From Vogesella oryzae (lineage in GTDB: Bacteria > Pseudomonadota > Gammaproteobacteria > Burkholderiales > Chromobacteriaceae): 58,989 nucleotides of DNA. Below the pieces are notes generated by a model. The model was not told the DNA's origin. It saw only the letters and a list, made by a program, of their open reading frames with translations, and did no database searches. Positions 8,644 through 17,982 of this stretch are shown here, one piece after another. The stretch lies in contig NZ_CADEPL010000058.1 of the NCBI RefSeq assembly GCF_902829295.1, positions 1-58,989 of the forward strand. The letters are read 5' to 3'. A program made the translations under genes and the position numbers. Every line of letters starts with the position of its first letter. Position 1 is the stretch's first letter.

Positions 8644-10038
8644 TCAGTCTTCATGGCCATAGTATTTCCGTCCGCCTTCCTGTAGGGCTTCAAGAGTCAG
8701 CGGCGGCGACTTTTTACGCTTTTCCCCAGACGGTTTTCGCCCGCTCCCTTTGGCCCCTTTCACTGTCCCGCCTGCAGCAACGTAAGAACGTTTTTCTGCT
8801 GGAGTAAGAGCAGCAGCAGTTGCTTGATCAGTAATCCTCTCGACATACCGCCCTTTCTGCTCCTCCAACCTGATCTGCGTTTCTTCTACATCCATTTCAA
8901 ATGGAAAAATAAGGTCTTTGCGTTTACTGGGGCGTCCCAACTGGATACTGATCAGTTCTTCGACATCAACACGGTGCTCGCAGTATTCGCCAGAACAATA
9001 GGCCCATTCGATATCGTGCATAGTGGCCGTGTACCGGCTCTGCTGGCGGGCATGCCGGTAGGCAATCCGGAAAAGGTCCAGCAGCTTTCTTCGTAACCCG
9101 AAGGTATAGCAATGAAGAGGTTCGGCGTCATTTCTCGGGTCAAAAGCCAGCGCGCCACCTGAAACCACTAAGCATTCCTCCAGATACGCCTTCCACGCCC
9201 GAAAATCTTCAGGAGCAGCAAGCATCTCTGGCAACAAAGGAATATGCCGCGAGAGCAAACGATCTCTATCTTGCTGCCCCCTCTGTTTCAAGCGATGCAC
9301 CATGTCATAGTTGGACGCAAAAACCAGAGGCGGCCCAAGGAACGTCATCCCCATTAATGTCGCAGTCGCTGCAGTATTAGCCGCCGTACTTTGAGTAAGA
9401 AACTGAAGCTCATCAAGAATTACTGCGGCGATGCCATCACGAGTTGCCAATCGCTGCGCCAAAGAGAGTGCACTCGTGACTGAACTCACTTTTTTGGGCT
9501 GCGGCAGTGCTACTTGGTCAACGCCTACGATGCCCCCTTCTTCCAGGGTGAATACCTCACAGCTATCAATAAATGCCTTTAAGATTTGAGCATCACGACA
9601 ACCGCGATTGACTTTGTAATAATATAAAGTCCGAATTGGAAGCATGTGACCGCCGCCAGCATCAATCTGGCCAGCCTCGACAAACAAATGGCTTATGGCT
9701 CTCAGCAGAGCACTTTTCCCAACTCCAGCAGGGCCGGTAAGGCAAATCGCTGGCAATGGCTCGACTATAGGATTATAAAGTCGGCGCTTGAATGCCTTCT
9801 CATCCGAATATACTCGATTGGAAAATACACTCGCTTCGGCGAGAATTCTCCTGATTGCTCTTAGATTTCTCGGTGTAAGAAGAAAAATTTCATTGAGCGT
9901 ACTCCACAATAGATTTTCAGCCTCATATGTAGGATACGCACCTAAGTTTCGCAGCGGTGACGGAGTGAATCGAGTACGGGCCTCGATCACTTCGTCACTT
10001 AGCTCCATAAACCTTGTTGCCCATGGAGTCATTGCCAT
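8644..10038 (-). CDS. tnsC: Tn7-like AAA+ transposition regulator TnsC
   Basis: A 464-residue AAA+ ATPase. Walker A is GPAGVGKS at residues 102-109 and Walker B is AAVILDELQF with D209/E210. TnsC passes the target signal from TniQ/TnsD proteins to the TnsAB transposase and assembles on target DNA. The C-terminal 50 residues are strongly basic (GAKGSGRKPSGEKRKK), as expected for a DNA- or transposase-contacting tail. It starts 6 bp after tnsB on the same strand, so tnsABC is one operon. Confidence 0.93.
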   Translation of the reverse strand: MAMTPWATRFMELSDEVIEARTRFTPSPLRNLGAYPTYEAENLLWSTLNEIFLLTPRNLRAIRRILAEASVFSNRVYSDEKAFKRRLYNPIVEPLPAICLTGPAGVGKSALLRAISHLFVEAGQIDAGGGHMLPIRTLYYYKVNRGCRDAQILKAFIDSCEVFTLEEGGIVGVDQVALPQPKKVSSVTSALSLAQRLATRDGIAAVILDELQFLTQSTAANTAATATLMGMTFLGPPLVFASNYDMVHRLKQRGQQDRDRLLSRHIPLLPEMLAAPEDFRAWKAYLEECLVVSGGALAFDPRNDAEPLHCYTFGLRRKLLDLFRIAYRHARQQSRYTATMHDIEWAYCSGEYCEHRVDVEELISIQLGRPSKRKDLIFPFEMDVEETQIRLEEQKGRYVERITDQATAAALTPAEKRSYVAAGGTVKGAKGSGRKPSGEKRKKSPPLTLEALQEGGRKYYGHED

Positions 10039-10044
10039 ACAAAC

Positions 10045-12051
10045 CTACCTAGGCATCATGGTTTTTTTACTTATGCCTGCTGCAGCCTTACGACCGTGTG
10101 AACGGTTCTTTTTACCCACTCTCCAACGGCCAGCAGTTGGTTCTTTGCCGGTAGCGATTACACATGCCTTTCTGTAATTCATCGTCACTGCCACATTAAA
10201 ATCTGCCTGAATGGACTTCACCTGCTTAAGCGCAGATTTTTCGGATTTTAAATCTTCCAAACTAACATACAATTGACGATCATCATCACGAATCGGCAAA
10301 AGCGCCTGAACTTCGACTAACCGGTTATCAACCTCTATCCAGGCGAATCTCACGCAAAGATTCATGGCATAGCCACTGACCTTTAGCGTCTGACCTTTTG
10401 GTATTCGGTCCCGGAAACCTAGTTCACACAACTCGGCAGAGTCAAATCGACGATGTTCCAGCTTGATAAAGTCTCGGGTAACCGTGAATTTGACTGGCGT
10501 AAGAAATGCCCGAATGGCCTCTTCTACACTAATCTCATTACCACTGGTTCTGGCTCGCCGATCTAAATAGGCCCATATTGCTGTTGGATTAGGTGCGACC
10601 CCAGACCGTATCATATCTGGCGTCATACGCTCGCTCGCATCGCTACTCCAGTTATCCTTGATGGTACGGAGTATCTCTCGCTTTGCAACTTCAACAGGAT
10701 TGAGAGCACTTTGATAGGTAATAGGAGCACCTTCCCTGTGCATAGTTCTGGGATGTGATGACTCAACGGTAGCTTTACTTTTCGGTTGAAATGACCCGAC
10801 CATCTCAATAAATGGAATCTGGTCTTCCCTTACTACCAAGTCGTCACTTGCTCCTGGCCCCCGGTCGAAAATCGGCTGAGCAGGCAAACCTCGGCAAGGC
10901 CATTCCTCATCGCTAATCTCCACGCCAAATAGCCGACCAAAGTATGACTTTGGTACCGCCGCACAAAAAAGCCCCATTTTATACGCGGATAGAACTTCTG
11001 CTCCCGGCGCAAAACCGACGCCAACTCGACAGTTAGTTGCTTGATCCGTAAACGTTACTCGGCAAAAACGGTCGCCAAACGGTTGTCCATCGAAGTCCAC
11101 CAGCTGCTCATCCAGATAATCGCCATCCGCCTCTACCTTTTCGAAAATGTTGGTGACACCCTCGCTAAAACGCCCTACATCCGGCGTCATTTTATTACGT
11201 ACGAGAGCTGCCCCATATCGGGTCTCTCGCAACATATCCGGCCTAAATAATTTTCTAACCCAATAGCGGAACTGATTAATAGTCGGATATGGTTTACCAT
11301 CCGGCGAAACAATACGCAAACTTGTCCCTTTACCTTGTACCGTACACCCAAACTCAGTTTCCAAAGTCCGGCTATAAACGTCTCTTTCCGTCTTGCCAAG
11401 GCCGGCGTGCCTGGTATAGCCATCCCCAATTTTCTTTGCTACGACTTTATCAATTTTACACTTGCCGCGACGAACCGCCCGAGCAGGGCGCCCTGATGAA
11501 TAATTTTTGCCAAGTCGTGGGGTTCGATCATAATTTCCTATTCGGCAATAGCTTGGATAAAGAGCAGCAAGATTCCTACCAAATACCAAATAACATGAAA
11601 ACCAGAAGCGGACCCGGGTAGCATGCTGAGCGGGAGCATTATTTCGCACCCAGTCAGCAATATATTTAACCGGATCAGGAGATGCAAAGACTTCCTTTTC
11701 CCTTGCAACCAACGGTTGAATAATGCATCTTCTCTCTTCAGCTCGCTCAAGATTAGAGCGCTTCGCCCCAGTTCTTTCAATCTCGAACGTGTGTATATTC
11801 AAGCCATTAATGCGATCAAGCCAGGCTGGCATTTCATCTCGCGACGTCAATATCTGACCATTAAGCAACCCTTGCTCAAAGTCCTCCCGTTGAAAAAAAT
11901 GATAATCTGCTCGTCGCGTATCTTTCGCAGTAACAAACTCAACACAGATAACCCTGTCTTCCAGTGAAGAATTATCGAGCAGGTACAGTGTTTGCTCATT
12001 GGAAATCGAGCCTAATCCTTCTGGAAATTCAAGTCGAGTACCAACGTTCAT
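10045..12051 (-). CDS. tnsB: Tn7-like DDE transposase TnsB
   Basis: A 668-residue transposase that binds the end repeats and joins the 3' ends to target DNA. The catalytic core shows IFDRGPG (D396) and KATVES (E430), spaced 34 residues like the D-x35-E of Tn7 TnsB; the first aspartate probably lies in the acidic stretch near residues 316-322 (QLVDFDGQPFG). The start at 12,051 is set by AAGGAG eight bases upstream and the ATGA overlap with tnsA; a frame 14 codons longer is open but has no such site. The last 30 residues are basic. Confidence 0.93.
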   Translation of the reverse strand: MNVGTRLEFPEGLGSISNEQTLYLLDNSSLEDRVICVEFVTAKDTRRADYHFFQREDFEQGLLNGQILTSRDEMPAWLDRINGLNIHTFEIERTGAKRSNLERAEERRCIIQPLVAREKEVFASPDPVKYIADWVRNNAPAQHATRVRFWFSCYLVFGRNLAALYPSYCRIGNYDRTPRLGKNYSSGRPARAVRRGKCKIDKVVAKKIGDGYTRHAGLGKTERDVYSRTLETEFGCTVQGKGTSLRIVSPDGKPYPTINQFRYWVRKLFRPDMLRETRYGAALVRNKMTPDVGRFSEGVTNIFEKVEADGDYLDEQLVDFDGQPFGDRFCRVTFTDQATNCRVGVGFAPGAEVLSAYKMGLFCAAVPKSYFGRLFGVEISDEEWPCRGLPAQPIFDRGPGASDDLVVREDQIPFIEMVGSFQPKSKATVESSHPRTMHREGAPITYQSALNPVEVAKREILRTIKDNWSSDASERMTPDMIRSGVAPNPTAIWAYLDRRARTSGNEISVEEAIRAFLTPVKFTVTRDFIKLEHRRFDSAELCELGFRDRIPKGQTLKVSGYAMNLCVRFAWIEVDNRLVEVQALLPIRDDDRQLYVSLEDLKSEKSALKQVKSIQADFNVAVTMNYRKACVIATGKEPTAGRWRVGKKNRSHGRKAAAGISKKTMMPR

Positions 12052-13013
12052 TTTCCGCTCCTTGAAAAATATTGTGCATATTTGACATGCCACTCCTCTT
12101 TCGCAGATTGCAAAGGAGTATCAAACATGACCGAGCGGAATAAATTAATCTGCAACTGGCGATGCCAAACAGCCTGATAAAAAACGATCAGGCAGTCTTG
12201 CCGCGAGCAGTCAAATCGGAGCATGAGCTTTTCAAGTAGATCGAGGGGTGAGTAGTTAGTATCAATGATCTTGCAGTAGCAGCTAATCATCGCGTTCTGA
12301 GAGGCCAAATTTAGCTTGGTTGGTCGAGACAGCCATGCCGCACACATTCTGAGATTGGCCACGAGCACCTCATCGAAGGTGACGCCAGTGACCCGGTGTG
12401 TCGGGATTCCCGCCTGGGCATAGCACTCCGATTCGATACGTAATCGCGCCTCCGCCTTTTGTTGGCTTGCCAAGCTTTTCCTTCGAACGGGTCTCCGATT
12501 CTGCCTTTCGAGGAAGCCAGAATTATTCAGCTTGATCGTCCAGTTCACCGCATACAAGCCATCTTCATCGCGAAGAATGAGCAACAAGTCCCCAGTAAGC
12601 GGCACCGGTATGCGGGAGCACCGATCGTCACTTAAAAATGAGGGATGGAATGCAAGCAAGCCGCACTGTTCGGCAATTGCTAACGTACCAGGAAGCCCCT
12701 CAATGCGACGACCACGCATTTCGGGATAAAGTGCGAGTGGATTGATATCGGGCAACGGCGGTAGGCAGCGTTGTTCCAAAATATCCCTGTTTCGAGGGTG
12801 TGCTGCTGCCACAAAAGCGGCTGCAGTTTCCGGTGCACTCAAGGTATGGATCACGCGGCCATACCGTGGGAAGTAGAGACGAGCACAACGCCCAAGAGAC
12901 GGCGCCTCGCCTTTGACCGCTTGAATGGCCGGTTGATACTCTGCACCGATGCGCGGCACACCTTGGCGCGTTTTGTAGCGGTCGACAAAGATCTTCAAAC
13001 GATTACTTGCCAT
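12048..13013 (-). CDS. tnsA: Tn7-like 5'-end endonuclease TnsA
   Basis: A 321-residue protein with a restriction-endonuclease-type triad: E80 in RDILEQRC, D142 in PLTGDLLLI and K161 in YAVNWTIK. TnsA cuts the 5' ends of the element so that, with TnsB, it moves by cut-and-paste. The ATG at 13,013 follows AAAGGG and gives the normal N-terminus (MASNRLKIFVDRY); a longer open frame reaching 13,166 would place the operator in the coding region. It overlaps tnsB by ATGA. Confidence 0.88.
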   Translation of the reverse strand: MASNRLKIFVDRYKTRQGVPRIGAEYQPAIQAVKGEAPSLGRCARLYFPRYGRVIHTLSAPETAAAFVAAAHPRNRDILEQRCLPPLPDINPLALYPEMRGRRIEGLPGTLAIAEQCGLLAFHPSFLSDDRCSRIPVPLTGDLLLILRDEDGLYAVNWTIKLNNSGFLERQNRRPVRRKSLASQQKAEARLRIESECYAQAGIPTHRVTGVTFDEVLVANLRMCAAWLSRPTKLNLASQNAMISCYCKIIDTNYSPLDLLEKLMLRFDCSRQDCLIVFYQAVWHRQLQINLFRSVMFDTPLQSAKEEWHVKYAQYFSRSGK

Positions 13014-13149
13014 GATTTTCCCTTTCACAGGCAAAACTGATCCCGACCACCGCTCAGGCTGAGCCGGTGGATTCCGGTAATTGCTGCAAAAAGGGGAAAG
13101 CGAGCCGACAACGGGCCTTGACAACGAGCACGTTGTGGTTAAGGATGAA

Positions 13150-13176
13150 TGTAGATTCCTACACAAAGTAATCTAC
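13150..13176. promoter_or_regulatory. Palindromic operator upstream of tnsABC
   Basis: TGTAG-ATTC-CTACA is a perfect inverted repeat, and GTAGATT also pairs with AATCTAC twelve bases on, giving nested palindromes 137 bp before tnsA. TGTAGATT occurs again at the start of the neighbouring HTH gene (13,490). This is a likely binding site for that HTH protein or for a transposition repressor. Confidence 0.5.
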
Positions 13177-13188
13177 TAGCACATCCCA

Positions 13189-13223
13189 AAGGACCGTTTG
13201 CTCCTGCCAGAGCCGCGGTCCTT
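13189..13223. terminator. Hairpin between the HTH gene and tnsA
   Basis: AAGGACCG and CGGTCCTT form a perfect 8-bp stem with a 19-base loop, followed by GTGCTTTT on the plus strand and TGGGATG on the minus strand. It could end or attenuate transcription from the minus-strand HTH gene before tnsA. Confidence 0.45.
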
Positions 13224-13242
13224 GTGCTTTTCCCCTACTCGA

Positions 13243-13503
13243 CTACTCCCCAGTCATTGGGACCTCCTTTTCTTCAGTCGATTCCTGCGTTATCCGTTTG
13301 ATCAGACCATCGCTCACACTGGGATCCTTCAGGCCTAGAGCCACTGCAATCCTGTGAGCTTCCCCTCTTGCTCCCCTTACACGTCCCCGCAAAACGCTGT
13401 AGACCAGATCAGTCTTGAAGCCATTCTGCTTAGCCCAGTCCGCGATGGTCAGACCGCTTGCAAGGAAGGCCGAGCGGACCTCTTCTGCGGTGTAGATTTT
13501 CAT
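13243..13503 (-). CDS. Small HTH DNA-binding protein, BcepMu gp16-like
   Basis: An 86-residue protein. The pattern YTAEEVRSAFLASGLTIADW, then GF-x6-VL-x-GR, then RGEAHRIAVALGLK matches the BcepMu gp16 family of phage-associated regulators (a short helix-turn-helix with an RGxAH-IAVxLGLK tail). It sits between the divergent tnsABC operon and the first tniQ gene, so it may control transposition. TGTAGATT lies across its start, so self-regulation is plausible. Confidence 0.72.
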   Translation of the reverse strand: MKIYTAEEVRSAFLASGLTIADWAKQNGFKTDLVYSVLRGRVRGARGEAHRIAVALGLKDPSVSDGLIKRITQESTEEKEVPMTGE

Positions 13504-13639
13504 TACTGCGTTTTCCCTCCATTTCGCTCCAAATCGGCCTCATAGAGCCGTTTTCTCTCCAAAATTTCCTACTTCACTATGGTCTACACTGCAGTCATTA
13601 GCAAGAATGATTTAAAAATACTTTCAGATTAAAAAGCAT

Positions 13640-15433
13640 ATGCTTACACGTAGGCATACGCCGGGTGTATCGAAAACCATGCTTAACAACGTATCTGACC
13701 TCGAAACCCCACAGCGCCGGCTTCCTGGCTGGTTGCCTGATGAGAGCCTTTTCAGCTGGGCTAGCCGGTTTCACTGGCTATCGGGGAATGTACAAAGTGT
13801 AAGAACGAACCGAATACTGTTTGGCCATGCTCGATCAGGGAGCGCTCATGACCTGCCGGGTGGTCTTGACCATTTTGTCGAGCGCTCAGGCGGAGAGCTG
13901 GGGGATGTCGAGACGATCCTGCAATGGCACACCATCGCTCCTGTACTGCTAGCTTTTCAGCCACCAGAAAAAATTGAGCGCGCCATCAACCAGATGCGTA
14001 CCTCAAGTCCCGGTATGCTGAAATTTCTGCTCGGTCTCGTCACTGCACAATTCCGGGCAAACTTTCCACTCAAGGCATGCCCTGAATGCATGGCACACGA
14101 TTACGAAGAACATCAGGTTGCTTATTGGCATCGTGCCCATCAACTCCCAGGCGTCTGGCTCTGCCCCGTGCATGGATCTGTACTGCTAGAGGCACAGCGC
14201 AAAGCTAATGGAGTGGGGCGCTTTGAGTGGGTTCTCCCTGCATCAGCAGAGTTAGGCCCCCCAAAGAGCGAAGACGGACATTCGATCATGTTTACTGCGA
14301 GCGCAGCCTTGGCTCGCCTGGCAAGAAGTGCGGTATCTCTCGCGGAAAATCCACTGCGCCAGCCTCTAGCAGCTGAGGCCGTAGTACATAGTCATACAAC
14401 GTCGTTAATAGAGGCAGGATACGTAACCCGGACAGGAAAACCCCGTATCAGCTTGGCGGTATCTAGCTATCTGGAGCACTGCGCCAAACTACGCGAGATT
14501 CCTGAGTTCGTTTCACTACCAGCTACCCCACTTGAAGCAGAGAGCCACCTTCGCCGGCTACTTTCCATTCCACGGTTCGTGCGGCACCCTTTGCATCAGA
14601 TGGTCATGATCAGCTGGCTCTATCCCTCTCACGAAGCCTTTCTCCAGTCGTGCGCTTCTGCGCAAATGTCACCACCAGCTCAGCCAGTATTAAAAGGGCA
14701 TAAAGAGTTGAAGAGCTCCACCGTGTCAGCCGCTGTACTGGACAGTTACGCCAGAGGTGAAATTTCGGCACGCAAGGCATCCACCTTGTTTGGCATTGAC
14801 ATCAAAACCTTCATGGCATGTGCAGCAAGCCATGGCATGACCAGCACTCGTCGCCCCAAAAAGCTGAAAGCCGATCTCTATCAACAGTTAGTGCTTGATC
14901 TCGAGTCTGGGATGGACAAGAGCATTGCAGCAGAAAGAGCAGGAATTTCCCCCCACACGGTCACAACCGTTTTGCGAACAGTCCCAGGCTTACAATCGCT
15001 CTGGCACTCAAAGAGACAAGAGGCTGCAAAAACTCAAGCGAGACAAAGCTGGCTTAACGCCCGCCAAGAAGCTCCGGAGCTCAACAACAAAGCACTTCGC
15101 CTTTTACAGCCAGCTGTCTTTGCCTGGTTGTACCGCAACGATCGCGAGTGGCTCCAGACCCATGCGGGCCCAAGGCAACCGGGAATCCCAAAGGTCAGGG
15201 TCCGGTGGGACCAGCGTGACATCGAACTTGCGCATCTCGTGGAACAAGCTGCACTGGAAATTGCTCAGGCCTTTCCGCACAAACGCACCACACTGCAGGA
15301 CCTTTATAAAAAGCTGCCACTTTTGCGTATGCGGCTTGGCGCCCTTGCGAGGCTGCCCCTCACCTTGCAAGTGATCGAACGAGTCACGAAGAAACTACCC
15401 CAAACCTCGCCCCCTCTCTTTCCAGAGAAGTAG
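13640..15433 (+). CDS. tnsD: TniQ-family target selector, TnsD-like (597 aa)
   Basis: TniQ domain at the N-terminus (LPGWLPDESLFSWASRFHW) with a zinc ribbon made of C147-x2-C150, HRAHQLPGVWLC and C175-x2-H178. The long C-terminal half carries repeated HTH-like blocks (SARKASTLFGIDIKTFM; SIAAERAGISPHTVTTVL), the layout of TnsD proteins that recognise a fixed chromosomal site. As the element lies in attTn7, this is the most likely glmS-recognising protein; that is inference. ATG 13,640 has a weak ribosome-binding site and ATG 13,679 is an alternative start. The palindrome AAGCATATGCTT covers the first start. Confidence 0.88.
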   Translation: MLTRRHTPGVSKTMLNNVSDLETPQRRLPGWLPDESLFSWASRFHWLSGNVQSVRTNRILFGHARSGSAHDLPGGLDHFVERSGGELGDVETILQWHTIAPVLLAFQPPEKIERAINQMRTSSPGMLKFLLGLVTAQFRANFPLKACPECMAHDYEEHQVAYWHRAHQLPGVWLCPVHGSVLLEAQRKANGVGRFEWVLPASAELGPPKSEDGHSIMFTASAALARLARSAVSLAENPLRQPLAAEAVVHSHTTSLIEAGYVTRTGKPRISLAVSSYLEHCAKLREIPEFVSLPATPLEAESHLRRLLSIPRFVRHPLHQMVMISWLYPSHEAFLQSCASAQMSPPAQPVLKGHKELKSSTVSAAVLDSYARGEISARKASTLFGIDIKTFMACAASHGMTSTRRPKKLKADLYQQLVLDLESGMDKSIAAERAGISPHTVTTVLRTVPGLQSLWHSKRQEAAKTQARQSWLNARQEAPELNNKALRLLQPAVFAWLYRNDREWLQTHAGPRQPGIPKVRVRWDQRDIELAHLVEQAALEIAQAFPHKRTTLQDLYKKLPLLRMRLGALARLPLTLQVIERVTKKLPQTSPPLFPEK

Positions 15434-15452
15434 CCCAAACCTAGATCTTGCC

Positions 15453-15483
15453 TTAATGCATTTATGTGAATTTTATGCATAAT
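15453..15483. promoter_or_regulatory. Inverted-repeat operator before the Xre-like gene
   Basis: TTAATGCAT and ATGCATAAT face each other across 13 bases just upstream of the preferred start codon at 15,490. The related TTATGCATTTATGCAA occurs inside the gene at 15,655. This looks like a self-binding site for the HTH protein encoded next to it. Confidence 0.5.
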
Positions 15484-15489
15484 GAAGGC

Positions 15490-15834
15490 ATGACTTCTGA
15501 CACCCCAAAGCAACTAGCTCTCGCCCTTGCCCCTCAGTTCAAGTCAGCTGGATTGACTCAAGATGAAATAGCCTATGCGATTGGAGCAAGCCAATCACAG
15601 GTTAGCCGGGTGTTATCTGGTCATATCAAACACCGTACCAAGCTGTTTGAGAAATTATGCATTTATGCAAAAAATCAATTGCCGCACATCGAAAAGCCCG
15701 ATGTGCGGGCAAACAGTGAGCTGATGTCGGCTTTAGCTGAGGTATGGGATGGCACCGAAGACCATGCGCAGGCATTGGCACAGGTAATACGTAGCCTGGC
15801 GCAACTCCACCCTGTACCAACCAAGTTGCCATAG
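15490..15834 (+). CDS. Xre-type HTH regulator between the two tniQ genes
   Basis: A 114-residue protein with an N-terminal Xre/Cro helix-turn-helix (GLTQDEIAYAIGASQSQVSRVL). The ATG at 15,490 has GAAGG upstream and leaves the inverted repeat at 15,453-15,483 in the promoter; upstream in-frame GTG and ATG would fall inside it. It ends 15 bp before the second tniQ gene and probably controls it. Confidence 0.75.
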   Translation: MTSDTPKQLALALAPQFKSAGLTQDEIAYAIGASQSQVSRVLSGHIKHRTKLFEKLCIYAKNQLPHIEKPDVRANSELMSALAEVWDGTEDHAQALAQVIRSLAQLHPVPTKLP

Positions 15835-15849
15835 CAAGGAGGGTTACTC

Positions 15850-17100
15850 ATGGTCATGGTTGTCGAGCCACTGCCTGATGAGCTTGGGAAGGCCCATGCC
15901 GGCCGGATTGCCTACCTCAATGCGCTTCCTGGATTAGGAAAACTTCTACACCGCACCTTGGGTCCTGCGAAGGAGCATCTGAAGCGAAATGAATTCCGGC
16001 AACAGTTTCACTACCTCGCCACACGATTAGCCATAGAGCCAGAACGGTATTTGGCACAGCACTCCATGCTCCCCTTTCTTTATGCCTACTCGGGCCGAAA
16101 GAATACTGGACAGATGTATATGCCCCTTATCCGGAAATGGCTTAAACAAGCCGATAGTCCCATTCTTCAATACGTTCGCTCCTGCCCCCACTGCATTCAA
16201 GAGCAGGAAGCGAACATGGGCCTAAGCTGGTGGATACGGAAGCACCAGCTTCCTGGCGTCGACGTTTGCCTGGAACACAAGGTGCCACTCATCCAAGTAG
16301 AGAATCAGGACGCACTCTTACGCACCCCCGGCTTTTTCCTAGCTAACTCACTTTTCTCGACTAAGTCGGCCCCTGCTTGGGATCATCCGACAGTATCCCG
16401 CTACCACGAATTTGCATCCTGGCTCCTGTCTCAACCATCGCGGCTTCACCCAGAGAAACTCGAGCGTTGTATCAAGACCCAATGTGGTGGACTAGACATC
16501 GCGATGGACATCAAGAAGCACGTTCAACACTCCTCGCTTAGCCTATACGTCAGATCTGCATTCCCCGTTGACTGGCTGACAACGCACTATCCCGTTCTTA
16601 TTGGTGAAAACTATCAAGGACGTGAAGTGGGGATCGATGCAGCCTTCAGGGGACAGGGAGCAACGGGACAAGTGATTGCAATGATTTTGGCTTCGTTATT
16701 TGAAAGCCCAACCCACTTGCTTTCAAAAATCGAAGAGAGCCCGGTGCATCTCCCCCGTTTAAGCTCCCGGCGCCTCCCATCGATTGCACGTGCCCAGCTC
16801 CGATCACAGGAAGCATTCGTCCAGGTCTATATTCAGGCCAATGGTCAGGCAAATCGCATTGCTGCTCTGCTCAACTGCCAAAACGAAGTCATCTATCGAA
16901 GGCTTACACAGTACGGGCTACCGGCAATGAGACGCTCGAAATCGCAGCATAGGGCACAAATCTTAAAACGGTTAAAAGACGCGACTCCGGTCGAGCTTCA
17001 GGAATGGGGGAAGGCTATGCAGGCGCATTGGCAACAATATGGCAAAGGGAATTTCCAGCTGAATCTCTCCATTTATGCCTCACTGCTTGGAGTCATTTAA
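15850..17100 (+). CDS. tniQ: Second TniQ-family target selector (416 aa)
   Basis: TniQ protein of the shorter type. The N-terminal half has a zinc ribbon C112-x2-C115, RKHQLPGVDVC and C140-x2-H143; the C-terminal part ends in an HTH-like segment (QANRIAALLNCQNEVIYRRL). AAGGAGG stands eight bases before the ATG. In Tn7-like elements with two TniQ proteins, the long one usually serves the fixed site and the other a different target such as plasmids, RNA-guided sites or another gene. No CRISPR array or cas gene is present, so a protein-guided second target is likely. Confidence 0.87.
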   Translation: MVMVVEPLPDELGKAHAGRIAYLNALPGLGKLLHRTLGPAKEHLKRNEFRQQFHYLATRLAIEPERYLAQHSMLPFLYAYSGRKNTGQMYMPLIRKWLKQADSPILQYVRSCPHCIQEQEANMGLSWWIRKHQLPGVDVCLEHKVPLIQVENQDALLRTPGFFLANSLFSTKSAPAWDHPTVSRYHEFASWLLSQPSRLHPEKLERCIKTQCGGLDIAMDIKKHVQHSSLSLYVRSAFPVDWLTTHYPVLIGENYQGREVGIDAAFRGQGATGQVIAMILASLFESPTHLLSKIEESPVHLPRLSSRRLPSIARAQLRSQEAFVQVYIQANGQANRIAALLNCQNEVIYRRLTQYGLPAMRRSKSQHRAQILKRLKDATPVELQEWGKAMQAHWQQYGKGNFQLNLSIYASLLGVI

Positions 17101-17196
17101 CAGCGAGTTGGGCTACCGGCTACGCTGAACAAGAGTAGTTTGTTCGCTTGCCTTTGTTACCCTGCCAGCGTTGCTGAGACGTACCTGACCACGAAG

Positions 17197-17982
17197 TCAC
17201 TGCAGGCTCGGGAGATAGTGAATACCGGTACGCTGGACAAGCTCAGCGTAGCTTAACCGTTCCGGCTTGCGGACATTAGCATTGGCCGTCCAGTACACCC
17301 ATGACTTACCGGCCTCTGGATCAAAAACCAGCTTGTACAACGCATCCGGCACGCGGACATTGCCTGCGTAATGCGGCGGTGTTTGCGGGTCGTAGTACGG
17401 TCCGGTAATCACAAACACATCACCGCTGGCCCGTTTCACGTACTTGCGGGTTGCTGCCTCCACCGCGCGCGCCCACACGCCACGGTTATTCTCAGGCGCC
17501 TGCGGCACCATATTGGCCAGACTAAAGCTCTGGGCCATGGCTTCAGGGGTGGTGCGCTGAGCGGCAGCCGCCATGTGCCCCCGGTCATAACCACTACCGC
17601 GGTAGTCATCCAATCGCCCCCGTTCGGCGCTCGGGAGCCGCGCTTCTTCATAAAAGTGATCGGTCCGTTTTTCATCTGATGCATCGTTCAGGCTGGCCGC
17701 AGACAGTTTCTCCGCCGCGAAGACCGGACTGCGGGTGCTACGACTGTGCAGGACAGCAAAGTCTGCATAGCATAGCTCCCGAACACCTTCACCCTGGACC
17801 GCACTCGGAATCTGTGGCGGTTGCTGCTGGTAAAACAACCCACGGCAATCACGGAACTGGGTCGCTACCATGCCATCTGCAGCCGGCGTTGTTTGCGCAA
17901 TGGTGGTGGCTGGGCTCTGGTGTTGACTGACGGCGTAGGCGAGTGCAAAAACCAGCGGGAGGACAGCAAACAGCTTTTTCAT
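17197..17982 (-). CDS. Secreted DNA/RNA non-specific endonuclease (NUC1 family)
   Basis: A 261-residue protein with a signal peptide (MKKLFAVLPLVFALAYAVS) and the catalytic motif YDRGHMAAAA of the beta-beta-alpha metal nuclease family, where the histidine is the general base. The following N in SLANMVPQ and the NNRGVWARAVEAATR block also fit. It acts in the periplasm or outside the cell. It lies 140 bp from umuC on the same strand and could be cargo shared with plasmids. Confidence 0.88.
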   Translation of the reverse strand: MKKLFAVLPLVFALAYAVSQHQSPATTIAQTTPAADGMVATQFRDCRGLFYQQQPPQIPSAVQGEGVRELCYADFAVLHSRSTRSPVFAAEKLSAASLNDASDEKRTDHFYEEARLPSAERGRLDDYRGSGYDRGHMAAAAQRTTPEAMAQSFSLANMVPQAPENNRGVWARAVEAATRKYVKRASGDVFVITGPYYDPQTPPHYAGNVRVPDALYKLVFDPEAGKSWVYWTANANVRKPERLSYAELVQRTGIHYLPSLQ

